This document shows positions 1 to 8,795 of a DNA stretch of 64,000 bases, piece by piece. Within the stretch, counting starts at the first letter, position 1; each line of letters opens with the position of its first letter. Origin of the DNA: DASZYT01 sp035545275 (GTDB taxonomy: Bacteria; Patescibacteriota; Saccharimonadia; Saccharimonadales; UBA4665); the NCBI GenBank assembly GCA_035545275.1, contig DASZYT010000021.1:1-64000 (forward strand). The letters run 5' to 3'. Made by a program: the position numbers and the translations under genes. The notes below the pieces were generated by a model. That model was not told where the DNA came from, ran no database searches, and saw nothing but the letters and a program-made list of their open reading frames with translations.

Positions 1-146
1 TTTCGTACAGCCAACGCACTGCGGCGAGGAGTGTGCTCCAGAATAACCAAGGCATCTTCGACGGTACGACCTCGCACCAAAGCGGCCACCACGCCTACTT
101 TGCGCGGACTCATACGAACACCTTTAGCGATTGCTGTAACTGCCAT
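1..146 (-). CDS. rplV: 50S ribosomal protein L22 (N-terminal part)
   Basis: Only the first 48 or so residues lie in the window; the gene runs off the left edge. The translation begins MAVTAIAKGVRMSPRKVGVV, which matches L22, whose N-terminus carries the R-MSPRK-V signature. L22 lines the peptide exit tunnel of the large subunit. The start lies 4 nt after the end of rpsS, in the standard S10-operon order rpsS-rplV, so it is co-transcribed with the upstream ribosomal genes. Confidence 0.93.
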   Translation of the reverse strand, partial: MAVTAIAKGVRMSPRKVGVVAALVRGRTVEDALVILEHTPRRSALAVR

Positions 147-150
147 AATC

Positions 151-423
151 TTAGCTCTCCTTCGCTAACTTACCGCCATGAGAGCGGAACTTACGGGTTG
201 GAGCGAATTCGCCCAGCTTGTGGCCTACCATGTTCTCTGTAACAAAGACCGGCACATGTACCTTGCCGTTGTGCACTGCAATGGTGCGGCCGACAAACTC
301 AGGCGAAATCACGCTGGCACGAGCCCACGTCTTAATGATGGTACGATCTTCAGAGCCAAGAGCTGCTACTTTCTTGGCAAGTTTGAAATCGATGTATGGT
401 CCTTTTTTCAGTGAACGACTCAT
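151..423 (-). CDS. rpsS: 30S ribosomal protein S19
   Basis: 90 residues, the usual S19 length. The N-terminus [12 protein letters not shown] and the later [22 protein letters not shown] block are diagnostic for S19, which sits on the head of the small subunit near the A and P sites. It starts 13 nt after rplB and ends 4 nt before rplV, inside a continuous S10-type ribosomal operon. Confidence 0.97.
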   Translation of the reverse strand: MSRSLKKGPYIDFKLAKKVAALGSEDRTIIKTWARASVISPEFVGRTIAVHNGKVHVPVFVTENMVGHKLGEFAPTRKFRSHGGKLAKES

Positions 424-436
424 GATATCTTACCTC

Positions 437-1291
437 TTACTTTCTCTTGGCCGCGTGACGGCTTCTTACGATAAACTGACTGGTACTCTTGCGACGGCGG
501 GTCTTGTAACCCAACGTCTTCTGACCCCATGGCGTCTTTGGTGCCGCACCGTGGTTCTTACCACCACCGACACCGTGACGACCACCGTCACCACCACCGT
601 GTGGGTGATCAACGGCATTTTGTACGACACCACGGACAGTCGGGCGAATACCCTTGTGGCGCGAGCGACCGGCTTTACCGATCTTGACGTTCTGGTGCTG
701 CTCATTGCCAATGACTCCCAACGAAGCAGTACAGTTTTCATTAATAAGACGAACTTCGCCACTGGGTAAACGCACCTGGGCGTAGCCGTTGTCACGTCCC
801 ATAAGCTGGGCGCTGTTGCCCGCAGAGCGAACCAATTGAGCGCCACGGCCCGGCTGTAATTCAATGGCGTGAATAGTACTACCGATAGGGATGTTCTTGA
901 TGGGCAGACGATTACCATTTTCGATGGCTACTTCTTCGCCACTTACAATCTTTTGCCCAACTCGCATACCTTGTGCAGCGATAATGTAGTGATACGTGCC
1001 GTTGTTTTCTTTGATACGAGCAATGCGGGCACTGCGGTTAGGGTCATATTCGATGTGCTCGATGACAGCTTCGGTGCCAGGGGCGAGGCCAAAATTGACC
1101 AAGCGGTAAAACTTGCGTGCGCCGCCGCCCTTGTGACGGGTAGTGATACGGCCTTGGTTGTTGCGGCCATTGCCACGACGCTTGGGTACAAGCAATGATC
1201 GCAACGGTTTATTAGTCGTGACGGTGCTGAGATCCTGCGAAGTCATGCCGCGTCGACCGGGAGTGGTAGGCTTGTATGAGCTAATAGCCAT
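437..1291 (-). CDS. rplB: 50S ribosomal protein L2
   Basis: 284 residues, close to the usual 275. It has the L2 C-terminal signature VDHPHGGG, which holds the histidine needed for peptidyl transferase function, followed by a basic GKNHG-P-TPWG-K-LG tail. L2 bridges 23S rRNA domains and contacts the small subunit. An AGGAG Shine-Dalgarno sequence lies inside the end of rplW, and the ATG is 2 nt after the rplW stop, so translation is probably coupled. Confidence 0.97.
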   Translation of the reverse strand: MAISSYKPTTPGRRGMTSQDLSTVTTNKPLRSLLVPKRRGNGRNNQGRITTRHKGGGARKFYRLVNFGLAPGTEAVIEHIEYDPNRSARIARIKENNGTYHYIIAAQGMRVGQKIVSGEEVAIENGNRLPIKNIPIGSTIHAIELQPGRGAQLVRSAGNSAQLMGRDNGYAQVRLPSGEVRLINENCTASLGVIGNEQHQNVKIGKAGRSRHKGIRPTVRGVVQNAVDHPHGGGDGGRHGVGGGKNHGAAPKTPWGQKTLGYKTRRRKSTSQFIVRSRHAAKRK

Positions 1292-1293
1292 AA

Positions 1294-1728
1294 TTATTTC
1301 TCCTCTTTCTTAGTGCGGTGCAGACCGCGGCGAGTTGGTTTTTCCTCTTTAGCCTTCTGGGCTGCTGCGGCTTTGTCTAGCTTTTCTTGCGTGGCTTGCT
1401 CTTGTTCCTCAGCTTCTTCAACCGCTGCAAATACCGGTAGACTGTCGCCCTTCTTCAGTGTGACATAAGCCTTGCGTGTGTCTGCGCGCTGACCGTTGCG
1501 GTTGGTCATGCGCTTACCACTCAAAGAAATGGTACGCTTGGTTTTGCCGGGAATGTTGGTGAGGTTGACGTTTTCAACAGTAACCTCAAACTGAGCGGCC
1601 ACGGCACGCGCAACTTCGTGCTTGTTGATGCCCGCGGGCACTTCAAACACGTATACGTTGTGAATCTGTGCCAGACCATACGTCTTCTCGCTGAGTTTCG
1701 GCACAATCTGGATAGCTTTACTACTCAT
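1294..1728 (-). CDS. rplW: 50S ribosomal protein L23 with charged C-terminal tail
   Basis: 144 residues; bacterial L23 is normally about 95-100. Residues 1-100 look like ordinary L23, the exit-tunnel protein that docks trigger factor and SRP. The last 40-45 residues are a Glu/Lys/Ala/Gln-rich tail (starting around EEAEEQEQATQEKLD) ending in a basic TRRGLHRTKKEEK stretch, likely a single helix. The start codon overlaps the rplD stop by one base (TAATG), so initiation probably depends on rplD termination. Confidence 0.94.
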   Translation of the reverse strand: MSSKAIQIVPKLSEKTYGLAQIHNVYVFEVPAGINKHEVARAVAAQFEVTVENVNLTNIPGKTKRTISLSGKRMTNRNGQRADTRKAYVTLKKGDSLPVFAAVEEAEEQEQATQEKLDKAAAAQKAKEEKPTRRGLHRTKKEEK

Positions 1729-2366
1729 TACTTCTTACCTCCCAGCCATTCAGCCACCATGGCGAGTGCCTTCTGGCTCAGCACAATGGTGTCGGCGTTC
1801 AGTACATCAAAAACATTCAGGTAGGTTGCTTGGACAACTTTAACGTTAGATAAGTTAGACGCAGCACGAACGAGCTCTTCGCCCTTCGTGTCTACGGCTA
1901 CCAGAACACGCTTGCCGGCACCGATTTTCTCGAGTAATTTGGCAAGCTCGGCAGTTTTGCCGTCCTTGGCTACCACGTCTTCCATGACGACAATTTTGTT
2001 AGCATCAGCCGCTACGCTAAGCGCCTGCCGGATAGCTTGGCGCTTAGCCTTGACGTTCATGCGCTTGGTGTAGTTTTCTTCACCAGTAGGGCCAAACACA
2101 ATACCACCGTGTCGCCAGATAGGGTTTCGAGATGAGCCGAAACGGGCACGTCCGGTACCCTTTTGGCGCCATGGTTTCTTACCACCACCACTGACTTCGC
2201 CGCGGGTCTTGACGATAGCTAGGTTGTCGCGGCCATTAGCCAAGTAGGCAACGTAGGCGTCTTTGAGCAAAGTGTGGTTCTTGGGCATCACGCCAAAGAC
2301 TTCCTTTGGAAGCTTGGCCGTGGTCGTGGCTTTGGTGCCACTCTTGGTATAGGTTGCAACAGCCAT
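1728..2366 (-). CDS. rplD: 50S ribosomal protein L4
   Basis: 212 residues from the chosen start MAVATYTKSG; a longer frame extends 18 codons further into rplC but has no support. The chosen ATG follows a strong AAGGAGG site about 10 nt upstream and lies just after the rplC stop. The KPWRQKGTGRARFGSSRNPIWRHGG loop region (residues about 60-85) is the L4 signature and reaches into the exit tunnel. In some bacteria L4 also represses its own operon; no matching leader structure was recognised here. Confidence 0.95.
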   Translation of the reverse strand: MAVATYTKSGTKATTTAKLPKEVFGVMPKNHTLLKDAYVAYLANGRDNLAIVKTRGEVSGGGKKPWRQKGTGRARFGSSRNPIWRHGGIVFGPTGEENYTKRMNVKAKRQAIRQALSVAADANKIVVMEDVVAKDGKTAELAKLLEKIGAGKRVLVAVDTKGEELVRAASNLSNVKVVQATYLNVFDVLNADTIVLSQKALAMVAEWLGGKK

Positions 2367-2367
2367 A

Positions 2368-2979
2368 TTACTTTGCCTCCTTGATAACAATAATGCCCTT
2401 GCGTGGACCAGGTACGGCACCGGTTACACCGATAACGCCGTTTTCCTTGTCAACGAGGGCAATTCTGAGGTTCTTGACGGTAACTTGCTCATAACCCATC
2501 TGTCCGGCCATTTTCTTGCCTTTAAAGATGTGCTGAGGATACATCGAGCCGATGGAACCCACGCGACGGTATGATCGGCCACCGTGAGTTTTGCGGCCAC
2601 GGTGGAAGTTGTGGCGCTTGATGGTGCCGGCCCAGCCTTTACCTTTGCTGGTGCCGGTTACATCGACACTATCGCCAACTTCAAAAACGTCGGCTGCGAA
2701 TTCCGCGCCGACGCTTAAGTCATCAGATAGTTCGTTAATGCGAATCTCACGGATGACCTTGGGCTGAATTTTGGCAGCCTTAAAGTGTCCGGCTTGCGCC
2801 TTACCCATTTTTTTGTCTTCTTTTGTGCCGAGTTGCACAGCGGTGTAGCCGTCTTTGTCGGCTGACTTCACCTGCGTGATAACGCAGGGACTAGCGGAAA
2901 GCAAGGTAACAGCAGTCATAGCGCCATCTTCTGCAATGGTGCTTGTCATGCCAACCTTTCGTGTAATAAGAGCTTTCAT
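2368..2979 (-). CDS. rplC: 50S ribosomal protein L3
   Basis: 203 residues. The motif FHRGRKTHGGRSYRRVGSIG is the L3 loop that reaches the peptidyl transferase centre. It is preceded by an AGAGGTAAC ribosome-binding site. It is the first gene of the local S10-type operon: rpsJ, which normally precedes it, lies separately at 3983-4312 behind its own terminator. The upstream gap of about 180 nt holds the operon promoter and a leader. Confidence 0.97.
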   Translation of the reverse strand: MKALITRKVGMTSTIAEDGAMTAVTLLSASPCVITQVKSADKDGYTAVQLGTKEDKKMGKAQAGHFKAAKIQPKVIREIRINELSDDLSVGAEFAADVFEVGDSVDVTGTSKGKGWAGTIKRHNFHRGRKTHGGRSYRRVGSIGSMYPQHIFKGKKMAGQMGYEQVTVKNLRIALVDKENGVIGVTGAVPGPRKGIIVIKEAK

Positions 2980-3163
2980 AGTTACCTCTGGTTTATATCT
3001 GTAGGCTCACAATTGTTTGAAGCGTGAGCATAAAAATGCTTGGTTGCTGGCGGTTTCTACCCCTGTTGGAGTGACCTATCCGAGCTCACCAAGTTACAGA
3101 ACTTTGATAAATACCTTATAAGAGTAACAGACGTTACGTACCTCTGTCAATATGTTGTCTATT
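2980..3163 (-). promoter_or_regulatory. Promoter and leader region of the rplC operon
   Basis: This gap has no gene. On the minus strand a perfect TTGACA lies at 3145-3150 and a TATAAG at 3115-3120, but their spacing (24 nt) is too long for one promoter. A weaker -10 at 16-18 nt is possible, so the exact start is unsure. The roughly 120-nt leader holds a small GCAT-TTTT-ATGC hairpin and a GAGGTAAC ribosome-binding site. Regulation by a ribosomal protein is possible but not shown. Confidence 0.4.
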
Positions 3164-3442
3164 CTACGTCGTAATATAAATGCCTATTTGGCTCCAAAAA
3201 CCAACCAGTGCCGCAATAAGTAGCACGGCGTATTCTATTTTGCGATCGATTTGAAAATGGTCGTGTGAGGCAAACAGCACACCTATGATAAGCCCTACAG
3301 GCACCGGAAACTGCGTGGTACCAGCTACATTTGTAAATCGTATCCACTGCGCCCCGACAATTAGGTACAGTACAAGCTTGAGCAAATATACGCTATCGAG
3401 CTCTTGGCGCGTAGGCGTTGCTTTTCTTTTTGTTTTAGCCAT
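3164..3442 (-). CDS. Small membrane protein of unknown function
   Basis: 92 residues from the ATG at 3442. A slightly upstream in-frame ATG lies inside the -10 box (TATAAT, 3450-3455) and so cannot be in the transcript, which fixes the start and makes the mRNA leaderless. A basic N-terminus (MAKTKRKATPTR) is followed by about three hydrophobic segments: VYLLKLVLYLIVGAQWI, PVPVGLIIGVLF and YAVLLIAALVGFW. I do not recognise the family. It sits between the YtxH-like gene and rplC, splitting the usual rpsJ-rplC order. Confidence 0.7.
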   Translation of the reverse strand: MAKTKRKATPTRQELDSVYLLKLVLYLIVGAQWIRFTNVAGTTQFPVPVGLIIGVLFASHDHFQIDRKIEYAVLLIAALVGFWSQIGIYITT

Positions 3443-3449
3443 TACCGTC

Positions 3450-3455
3450 ATTATA
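3450..3455 (-). promoter_or_regulatory. -10 box of a leaderless promoter (small membrane gene)
   Basis: TATAAT on the minus strand, preceded by TG one base upstream (extended -10, TGGTATAAT). It ends 7 nt before the ATG at 3442, so transcription should start at or within a base of the start codon. Confidence 0.7.
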
Positions 3456-3472
3456 CCAGATGCTTGGAGGCT

Positions 3473-3859
3473 TTACCTACCTGTGCGCCGGCGAGTCGTT
3501 GTCTCCGCCTTATCACTCTTTTCTTTGGCGTTATCAGCTGCTTGGTTGGCCTTTTCGTTGGCTGCATCGCTAACGTCTTGAGCTTTGTCGGCTGCCGTAG
3601 TAACAACGTCGTGAGCGCTTGAGGCGACTGATGACGCAGCTGATTTAGCAGCGTCTTTTACGTCCTCTGACTTCTCCGCAGCTTTATGCGTAGCACCATG
3701 AAACTTGTCGGCTATATCGCCTCGCAATTCAGAGCCTCTTTTGGGAGTTACGAACATTGCTGTTAATGCACCAACAGCCGCAGACAGCGCTGCGATGAGC
3801 GCTATGCATGACGGCTTTTCGGTAAATGGTTTATCGTGCGAATATGCGAATCGGGACAT
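3473..3859 (-). CDS. YtxH-like membrane-anchored helical protein
   Basis: 128 residues. One hydrophobic segment (about residues 19-38, IALIAALSAAVGALTAMFV) is directly followed by TPKRGSELRGDIADK, the typical YtxH start after the membrane helix. The rest is a low-complexity Ala/Asp/Lys/Ser helix ending in a basic tail. YtxH proteins are poorly understood and stress-linked in Firmicutes. It has a good AAGGAGACAT ribosome-binding site. A second YtxH-like gene lies at 50008-50415. Confidence 0.75.
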   Translation of the reverse strand: MSRFAYSHDKPFTEKPSCIALIAALSAAVGALTAMFVTPKRGSELRGDIADKFHGATHKAAEKSEDVKDAAKSAASSVASSAHDVVTTAADKAQDVSDAANEKANQAADNAKEKSDKAETTTRRRTGR

Positions 3860-3935
3860 ATGTCTCCTTACAATCTAGTTCAACTCAAGCATAACGCGCC
3901 TTGCTGGCAAGAGATATGAAATAGCTAACACGCAC

Positions 3936-3964
3936 AAAAAGAGCCCCTGAGTTGGGGCTCTTTT
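3936..3964 (-). terminator. Intrinsic terminator after rpsJ
   Basis: GAGCCCC-tgagtt-GGGGCTC hairpin (7 bp) flanked by A-runs and T-runs on both sides, so it can work in both directions. It lies 18 nt after the rpsJ stop and separates rpsJ from the rplC operon. Confidence 0.88.
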
Positions 3965-3982
3965 ATTGAGAACTTTGCCTAG

Positions 3983-4312
3983 TTACATCTTGATCTCAAC
4001 GTCGCAACCGGCTGGCAGACTCAGGTTGGTGAGGCTGTCGATAGTCTTGGGCGTTGGCTCAAACACGTCGATGAGACGCTTGTGGACGCGCATTTCAAAC
4101 TGCTCGCGGCCCTTTTTGTATACGTGCGGACTTTTGATGACCGTAAAGGTGCTCTTGCGGGTCGGCAGCGGGATCGGCCCCGCCAAGCTTGCACCGGTGC
4201 GCAGCGCCGTGTCGACGATCTGCTTGGCAGCTTGGTCAATTACTTTGTGGTCGTACGCCTTGAGGCGAATACGGATGCGCTGCTTTGCATCGGCAGCTTT
4301 GGCTTCAGCCAT
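3983..4312 (-). CDS. rpsJ: 30S ribosomal protein S10
   Basis: 109 residues. The sequence [20 protein letters not shown] is the classic S10 start, and the GPIPLPTRK loop is conserved. S10 acts in the 30S head and, as NusE, in transcription antitermination with NusB. It has an AAAGGAG site about 10 nt upstream and a terminator directly downstream, so it forms its own unit instead of leading rplC. A candidate -10 (TAGAAT) is at 4404-4409 on the minus strand. Confidence 0.97.
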   Translation of the reverse strand: MAEAKAADAKQRIRIRLKAYDHKVIDQAAKQIVDTALRTGASLAGPIPLPTRKSTFTVIKSPHVYKKGREQFEMRVHKRLIDVFEPTPKTIDSLTNLSLPAGCDVEIKM

Positions 4313-4460
4313 AGGTTATAGCTCCTTTAGCTTTGCGGCGTAACCTCTTCCGGAGTGATGAGTGACCGGACGAGTTCTCGCGCGCGATTAGTTTACGTTC
4401 GGTATTCTACAACAATTCCAAAGATATTAAAAGGCCTTGGCACGCAAGTAAGCTCCTCGT

Positions 4461-4790
4461 TCAGGGATTTAGCCTGAACTGTTGGTCCGGCGGCAAGAAC
4501 AATAGCTCATCAGGAATCCTGTAACTAGCATCCAAATCGTCTGGAAACGTCTTTCTGGCGGCTTGGACAACTGGCGCAGGCACCGGGTCTGCCAGATCAG
4601 CTACGCGCCCGATTTCGCGTAACAATGCATCATGTCCCTGCGGATCGCTGCTAGTGCTAGATGTTCTTTCAAAAGCAGACCCTTTAAGACGCTCTCTTTG
4701 ATTATGTCGATCTATCGATGCACCGAGAGCCTGTATGTACGCTCCGGCTGGCGTATCGCTCTTACCGCTCTGATCACCCTTCTCTTTCAT
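4461..4790 (-). CDS. Uncharacterised small protein between tuf and rpsJ
   Basis: 109 residues from the ATG at 4790, which has a GGAG site 6 nt upstream. The frame stays open 27 codons further up, but that part covers the tuf terminator and the promoter, so it is not coding. The sequence is hydrophilic, Gly/Ser/Pro-rich at the start (MKEKGDQSGKSDTPAG), helical in the middle (ALLREIGRVADLADP) and ends IPDELLFLPPDQQFRLNP. No membrane segment and no family recognised. It is one of four orphan genes filling the junctions of this translation-gene block. Confidence 0.65.
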   Translation of the reverse strand: MKEKGDQSGKSDTPAGAYIQALGASIDRHNQRERLKGSAFERTSSTSSDPQGHDALLREIGRVADLADPVPAPVVQAARKTFPDDLDASYRIPDELLFLPPDQQFRLNP

Positions 4791-4817
4791 AATGCACTCC
4801 GTTACAGTCTTTACAAT

Positions 4818-4823
4818 AGTATA
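4818..4823 (-). promoter_or_regulatory. -10 box for the small gene and perhaps rpsJ
   Basis: TATACT on the minus strand, just downstream of the tuf terminator and about 28 nt before the ATG at 4790. The short leader carries the GGAG ribosome-binding site. No clear -35 is seen. Confidence 0.5.
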
Positions 4824-4836
4824 GATCTTGTCGCAT

Positions 4837-4869
4837 GAAAAGAGCCCCCCTTGGCTTGGGAGGCTCTTC
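4837..4869 (-). terminator. Intrinsic terminator after tuf
   Basis: On the minus strand GAAGAGCCTCCC-aagcc-aagggggctctt forms a GC-rich stem (GAGCC/GGCTC core) followed by a TTTT run. It lies 21 nt after the tuf stop and before the promoter of the next gene. Confidence 0.85.
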
Positions 4870-4889
4870 ATGTCATCCGTAATAGAAGA

Positions 4890-6074
4890 CTATTTGTCGA
4901 TTTTGGTGACAACACCAGCACCAACGGTGCGGCCGCCTTCACGGATAGCGAAGCGCAGACCCTGGTCCATAGCGATAGGAGCCAGCAGTTTAACCTTGAA
5001 GGTTACAGTGTCACCAGGCATGACCATTTCTTTGTCAGCCGGCAGCTCAACCTCACCAGTCACGTCCGTGGTACGGAAGTAGAACTGAGGCTTGTAACCC
5101 TTGAAGAACGGGGTGTGGCGACCACCTTCTTCTTTAGTAAGGATGTACACTTCTGAATCAAATTCAGTGTGAGGAGTGATGGTGCCAGGCTTGGCAAGCA
5201 CCTGACCGCGCTCAATGTCGTCTCGCTCGATACCGCGCAGCAATACGCCGACGTTGTCGCCAGCTTGACCCTGGTCGAGGTTCTTCTTGAACATCTCGAC
5301 ACCGGTTACGACGCTCTTGGTAGTAGGCTTGACGCCCACGATCTCGACTTCGTCATTGACCTTGACGATACCCTGCTCAACACGGCCGGTAGCAACAGTA
5401 CCACGACCCTTGATGGAAAAAACGTCTTCGATAGGCATCAGGAATGGCTTGTCGAGGTCGCGCTTTGGCTCTGGGATGTAGTCGTCCATAGCCTTCACGA
5501 GTTCCATAACAGCATCTTCGTTGGCAGCATCGCCTTCGAGAGCCTTGGTGGCAGAACCACGGATAATCGGGCAGTTGCGGTCGAATTCATACTTTTCAAG
5601 CAAGTCACGAACTTCTTCCTCGACGAGGTCGACGAGTTCTGGGTCGGCCAGGTCCATCTTGTTCAGGAAGACCAAGATAGAAGGTACGCCCACCTGCTTG
5701 GCAAGCAGCACGTGCTCGCGGGTCTGAGGCATAGGACCGTCAGCGGCAGATACCACAAGGATAGCACCGTCAACCTGAGCAGCACCGGTAATCATGTTCT
5801 TGACGTAGTCGGCGTGGCCGGGCATGTCGACGTGCGCATAGTGGCGCTTTTCGCTCTCGTATTCCTGGTGGGAGGTAGCGATGGTAATACCACGCTGGCG
5901 CTCCTCTGGAGCGTTGTCGATTTCGTCGTATTTAACTGGCTTGTTAATGCTGCTCGGAAGCTTTTTAGCAAGTACAGCGGTGATAGCTGCGGTTAAAGTA
6001 GTTTTACCGTGGTCAACGTGGCCCATGGTGCCGACGTTCACGTGCGGTTTGCTGCGGTCAAAGTTGTCTGCCAT
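4890..6074 (-). CDS. tuf: Elongation factor Tu
   Basis: 394 residues, the standard EF-Tu length. The GTP-binding motifs GHVDHGKTT (G1), DMPGHADY (G3) and NKMD (G4) are intact, and the effector region [13 protein letters not shown] is conserved. EF-Tu carries aminoacyl-tRNA to the ribosomal A site. It has its own promoters upstream (6096-6171), an AAGGAG site and a strong terminator downstream, so it is a separate transcription unit although it follows fusA as in a str operon. Confidence 0.99.
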   Translation of the reverse strand: MADNFDRSKPHVNVGTMGHVDHGKTTLTAAITAVLAKKLPSSINKPVKYDEIDNAPEERQRGITIATSHQEYESEKRHYAHVDMPGHADYVKNMITGAAQVDGAILVVSAADGPMPQTREHVLLAKQVGVPSILVFLNKMDLADPELVDLVEEEVRDLLEKYEFDRNCPIIRGSATKALEGDAANEDAVMELVKAMDDYIPEPKRDLDKPFLMPIEDVFSIKGRGTVATGRVEQGIVKVNDEVEIVGVKPTTKSVVTGVEMFKKNLDQGQAGDNVGVLLRGIERDDIERGQVLAKPGTITPHTEFDSEVYILTKEEGGRHTPFFKGYKPQFYFRTTDVTGEVELPADKEMVMPGDTVTFKVKLLAPIAMDQGLRFAIREGGRTVGAGVVTKIDK

Positions 6075-6095
6075 GTGGTAGGACTCCTTGTTTAA

Positions 6096-6171
6096 ATTAT
6101 AGTTTGCATGAGCATAGTAGAACTCACACGAGTTACCGGGACAGTATAGGAAACTTTAAGAAGTTTGTAAA
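6096..6171 (-). promoter_or_regulatory. tuf promoters
   Basis: Minus strand. The main candidate is TTTACA (6166-6171), a 17-nt spacer and TATACT (6143-6148). A second perfect TATAAT lies at 6096-6101, close to the AAGGAG site. A small AACTC-GTGT-GAGTT hairpin falls between them in the longer leader. Two stacked promoters fit the high expression expected of tuf. Confidence 0.7.
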
Positions 6172-6195
6172 GAGGTGAGCTGTGTAGATTTTCGT

Positions 6196-6474
6196 TTATT
6201 GACCGCGTCGGTCAATCAGATGTGGTGACATATAGGGCGTGACATGCGGCTGGTGCGAAGGCAACTCGACGTGGTAACCCTCGAACCGCTTGATGTACTT
6301 CGGATCACGCCATCCGGCTGGCACGCATGACACCGGCAACTCCTCGGTATCATTCTCTACCAGACGACCCAAAAGTTCGGCGATTTTTCTGGGGCGTTCA
6401 AACTGTTGCCTGAGGTTATCGAAAGCGGCTGCTTCTGCTGCGTTTAGCGGTGCACCTTCGCCAGGAAAAGTCAT
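6196..6474 (-). CDS. Uncharacterised small protein between fusA and tuf
   Basis: 92 residues from the ATG 13 nt after the fusA stop; a longer frame would overlap fusA. No clear Shine-Dalgarno site, so it probably depends on coupling to fusA. The N-terminal half is helical (NAAEAAAFDNLRQQFERPRK, then IAELLGRLVENDTEE). The C-terminal half is Pro/His/Tyr-rich (VELPSHQPHVTPYMSPHLID). No family recognised. It ends just before the tuf promoters, closing the rpsL-rpsG-fusA unit. Confidence 0.58.
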   Translation of the reverse strand: MTFPGEGAPLNAAEAAAFDNLRQQFERPRKIAELLGRLVENDTEELPVSCVPAGWRDPKYIKRFEGYHVELPSHQPHVTPYMSPHLIDRRGQ

Positions 6475-6487
6475 AGCTATATACTCG

Positions 6488-8575
6488 CTACTTTGCGTTT
6501 TTGGCGATGATAGCTTCGGCGACGTTGTTGGGCACGTCGGCGTAGTGGTCAAGCTCCATACTGGAGCTGGCACGACCCTGAGTCATGCTGCGCAGGTTTG
6601 TGGTGTAACCAAACATCTCACCAAGCGGTACGAAAGCGGTAATTTCCTTGATGCCAGCCTGCAGGTCTTCCATGCTCTCGATACGGCCGCGTTTGCTGTT
6701 GAGATCGCCAATGACATCACCCATGAAGTTCTCTGGCGTGACCACGACGACCTTCATGACTGGTTCCAGTATAACTGGAGCAGCTTTCTTGACACCTTCT
6801 TGCAGGGCCATAGAGCCAGCAATCTTGAAGGCCATCTCAGAAGAGTCAACTTCGTGGTAGCTACCGTCGTACAGTTCGGCCTTGATATCGACAACTGGAT
6901 AGCCGGCGAGCACGCCGTTGGCCATAGCTTCTTCGATGCCGGCTTTTACGGCGGGGATGTACTCGCCGGGCACCACACCACCCTTAATGGAGTTGATGAA
7001 TTCAAAACCCTTGCCAGCTTCGTTCTGGCTTACGCGAATCCACACGTCACCGTACTGGCCGCGGCCACCGCTTTGACGAATGAACTTGCCCTGCACTTCG
7101 ACGCCGTCCTTGCGGATGGTTTCCCGGTAAGCCACCTGCGGCTGACCGACGTTGGCCTCTACGTTGAACTCGCGCTTCATACGGTCTACGATAATCTCCA
7201 AGTGCAACTCCCCCATGCCAGAGATGATAGTTTGTCCGGTTTCGTCATCTACACGGATACGGAAGGTTGGGTCTTCTTCGGCCAGACGCTGCAGAGCGAT
7301 GCCCATCTTTTCTTGGTCGGCCTTGGTCTTGGGCTCGATGGCGATGGATACCGGCGGCTCCGGGAATGTAATGCTTTCAAGCACGACGGGATTGTTCTGG
7401 TCGCAAAGCGTATCACCAGTGGTAGTACCCTTGAGGCCCACGATGGCGGCAATGTCGCCGGCGCCGACTTCGGTAACATCCTCACGCTTGTCGGCTTGCA
7501 TACGCACGATACGGCCCACGCGCTCTTTTTCACCAGTAGTGCTGTTGAATACATATGAGCCACTCTGCAATTTACCGGAGTACACGCGGAAGTAAGCTAG
7601 CTTGCCCACAAATGGGTCGGTAGCAATCTTGAAGGCCAGGCCGGCAAACGGTTCGGTTTCGGATGGCTTGCGCTCAATCTCGTCACCAGTCTTAGGATGG
7701 GTGCCCCATACCGAACCGGCTTCTTCGGGGCTGGGTAAAAGGTCGTTGACCATGTCAAGCACCTTTTCAACAATAACACCACGGCCGTCGCCACCCGTTA
7801 CAGGGAAAAAGTTACCGGTCAAGGTGGCATAACGCACGGCGTGGCGGATCTCGTCCTCGGTCATGCCCTCTTCACCTACCTCCAGGTATTTTTCGAGCAT
7901 AGCCTCATCTTCGGCAACGGCGTTTTCAATGAGCAAGCTACGCCATTTTTTGGCCTCTTCCAGCATGTCGGCCGGGATTTCTCCCTCGACCAGCTCGTGG
8001 TCGGTAAAGTCTTTGTAGGTATACGCTGTCATGCTGACCAGGTCGACCACCCCGTTGATGCTCTGCTCAAAGCCAATTGGCAAGTGGATAGGAAATGCAT
8101 GCTTACTCAAGCGGTTGTGAATGCTGTCGAGCGACTTGTAAAAGTCGCCGCCCGTTTGGTTGATCTTGTTGATAAAGCAGATACGCGGCACGCCGTATTT
8201 GGTAGCCTGGCGCCACACGGTCTCGGATTGGCTCTCGACACCCATCTTGCCATCGAACACCACCACGGCGCCGTCCAAAACACGCAAAGAACGTTCCACT
8301 TCGACGGTAAAGTCGATGTGGCCGGGTGTGTCGATGATGTTGATCTGGTGCTCTTTCCAGTAGCAGGTCACAGCAGCAGACACGATGGTGATGCCACGCT
8401 CGCGCTCCTGAGCCATCCAGTCTGTGGTCGTCTCGCCTTCGTGCACAGCACCAATTTTGTGCTTCAAACCCGTGCGGTACAGAATACCTTCGGTCGTGGT
8501 GGTCTTACCGGCGTCAATGTGCGCAATAATACCAATGTTTCTAATCTTTCCTAGTGCGTATTTCTTCTCTGCCAT
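6488..8575 (-). CDS. fusA: Elongation factor G
   Basis: 695 residues, typical for EF-G. GTPase motifs [20 protein letters not shown] and NKIN are present, followed by the domain II-V pattern, including the conserved domain IV run [18 protein letters not shown] drives ribosome translocation and recycling. It starts 16 nt after a small orphan gene that itself follows rpsG, keeping the rpsL-rpsG-fusA order of the str operon with extra genes inserted. Confidence 0.99.
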   Translation of the reverse strand: MAEKKYALGKIRNIGIIAHIDAGKTTTTEGILYRTGLKHKIGAVHEGETTTDWMAQERERGITIVSAAVTCYWKEHQINIIDTPGHIDFTVEVERSLRVLDGAVVVFDGKMGVESQSETVWRQATKYGVPRICFINKINQTGGDFYKSLDSIHNRLSKHAFPIHLPIGFEQSINGVVDLVSMTAYTYKDFTDHELVEGEIPADMLEEAKKWRSLLIENAVAEDEAMLEKYLEVGEEGMTEDEIRHAVRYATLTGNFFPVTGGDGRGVIVEKVLDMVNDLLPSPEEAGSVWGTHPKTGDEIERKPSETEPFAGLAFKIATDPFVGKLAYFRVYSGKLQSGSYVFNSTTGEKERVGRIVRMQADKREDVTEVGAGDIAAIVGLKGTTTGDTLCDQNNPVVLESITFPEPPVSIAIEPKTKADQEKMGIALQRLAEEDPTFRIRVDDETGQTIISGMGELHLEIIVDRMKREFNVEANVGQPQVAYRETIRKDGVEVQGKFIRQSGGRGQYGDVWIRVSQNEAGKGFEFINSIKGGVVPGEYIPAVKAGIEEAMANGVLAGYPVVDIKAELYDGSYHEVDSSEMAFKIAGSMALQEGVKKAAPVILEPVMKVVVVTPENFMGDVIGDLNSKRGRIESMEDLQAGIKEITAFVPLGEMFGYTTNLRSMTQGRASSSMELDHYADVPNNVAEAIIAKNAK

Positions 8576-8591
8576 TACATTCCTATCCTAC

Positions 8592-8789
8592 TTAGTCTAC
8601 TAATAGATCGTCAGGTGTCGCCTGGTAGGGGTCACCGACCTGTGGCTCAAATGCTTTACCAAAAGGTATGAGTACGTCATTTGGACGTAGTGCACCCTTT
8701 GGAAGAGGCACGATTTTTCTTTCGGCTTGAGCTGGAACTATCTCAGACGTATCCTCAGGTGCTTTTTCTGAAAGAATACTCTCGCCCAT
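8592..8789 (-). CDS. Uncharacterised small protein between rpsG and fusA
   Basis: 65 residues, starting 6 nt after the rpsG stop and ending 16 nt before fusA. Acidic and proline-rich (KAPEDTSEIVPAQAERK, ending DPYQATPDDLLVD), with no cysteines and no membrane segment; probably largely disordered. No family recognised. A GAGG overlaps the end of rpsG upstream. Its position inside an operon of strongly expressed translation genes suggests it is made in quantity. Confidence 0.6.
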   Translation of the reverse strand: MGESILSEKAPEDTSEIVPAQAERKIVPLPKGALRPNDVLIPFGKAFEPQVGDPYQATPDDLLVD

Positions 8790-8795
8790 GTAGCT

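Noticed and set aside
2980..3140. L4-type S10 leader control
   Set aside because: rpsJ is not part of this operon and no known leader hairpin set was recognised.
4441..4480. TTCAGG-CCTGAA hairpin at the end of the small gene before rpsJ as a terminator
   Set aside because: No T-run follows and it includes the stop codon region; rpsJ has to be read from upstream or from its own weak promoter.
5169..5996. 275-codon plus-strand frame
   Set aside because: Antisense to tuf, with no ribosome-binding site and no recognisable protein.
6290..7558. Long open frame of 422 codons on the plus strand
   Set aside because: It lies fully antisense to fusA; its length follows from the codon usage of the real gene. 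No start signal or protein family fits.
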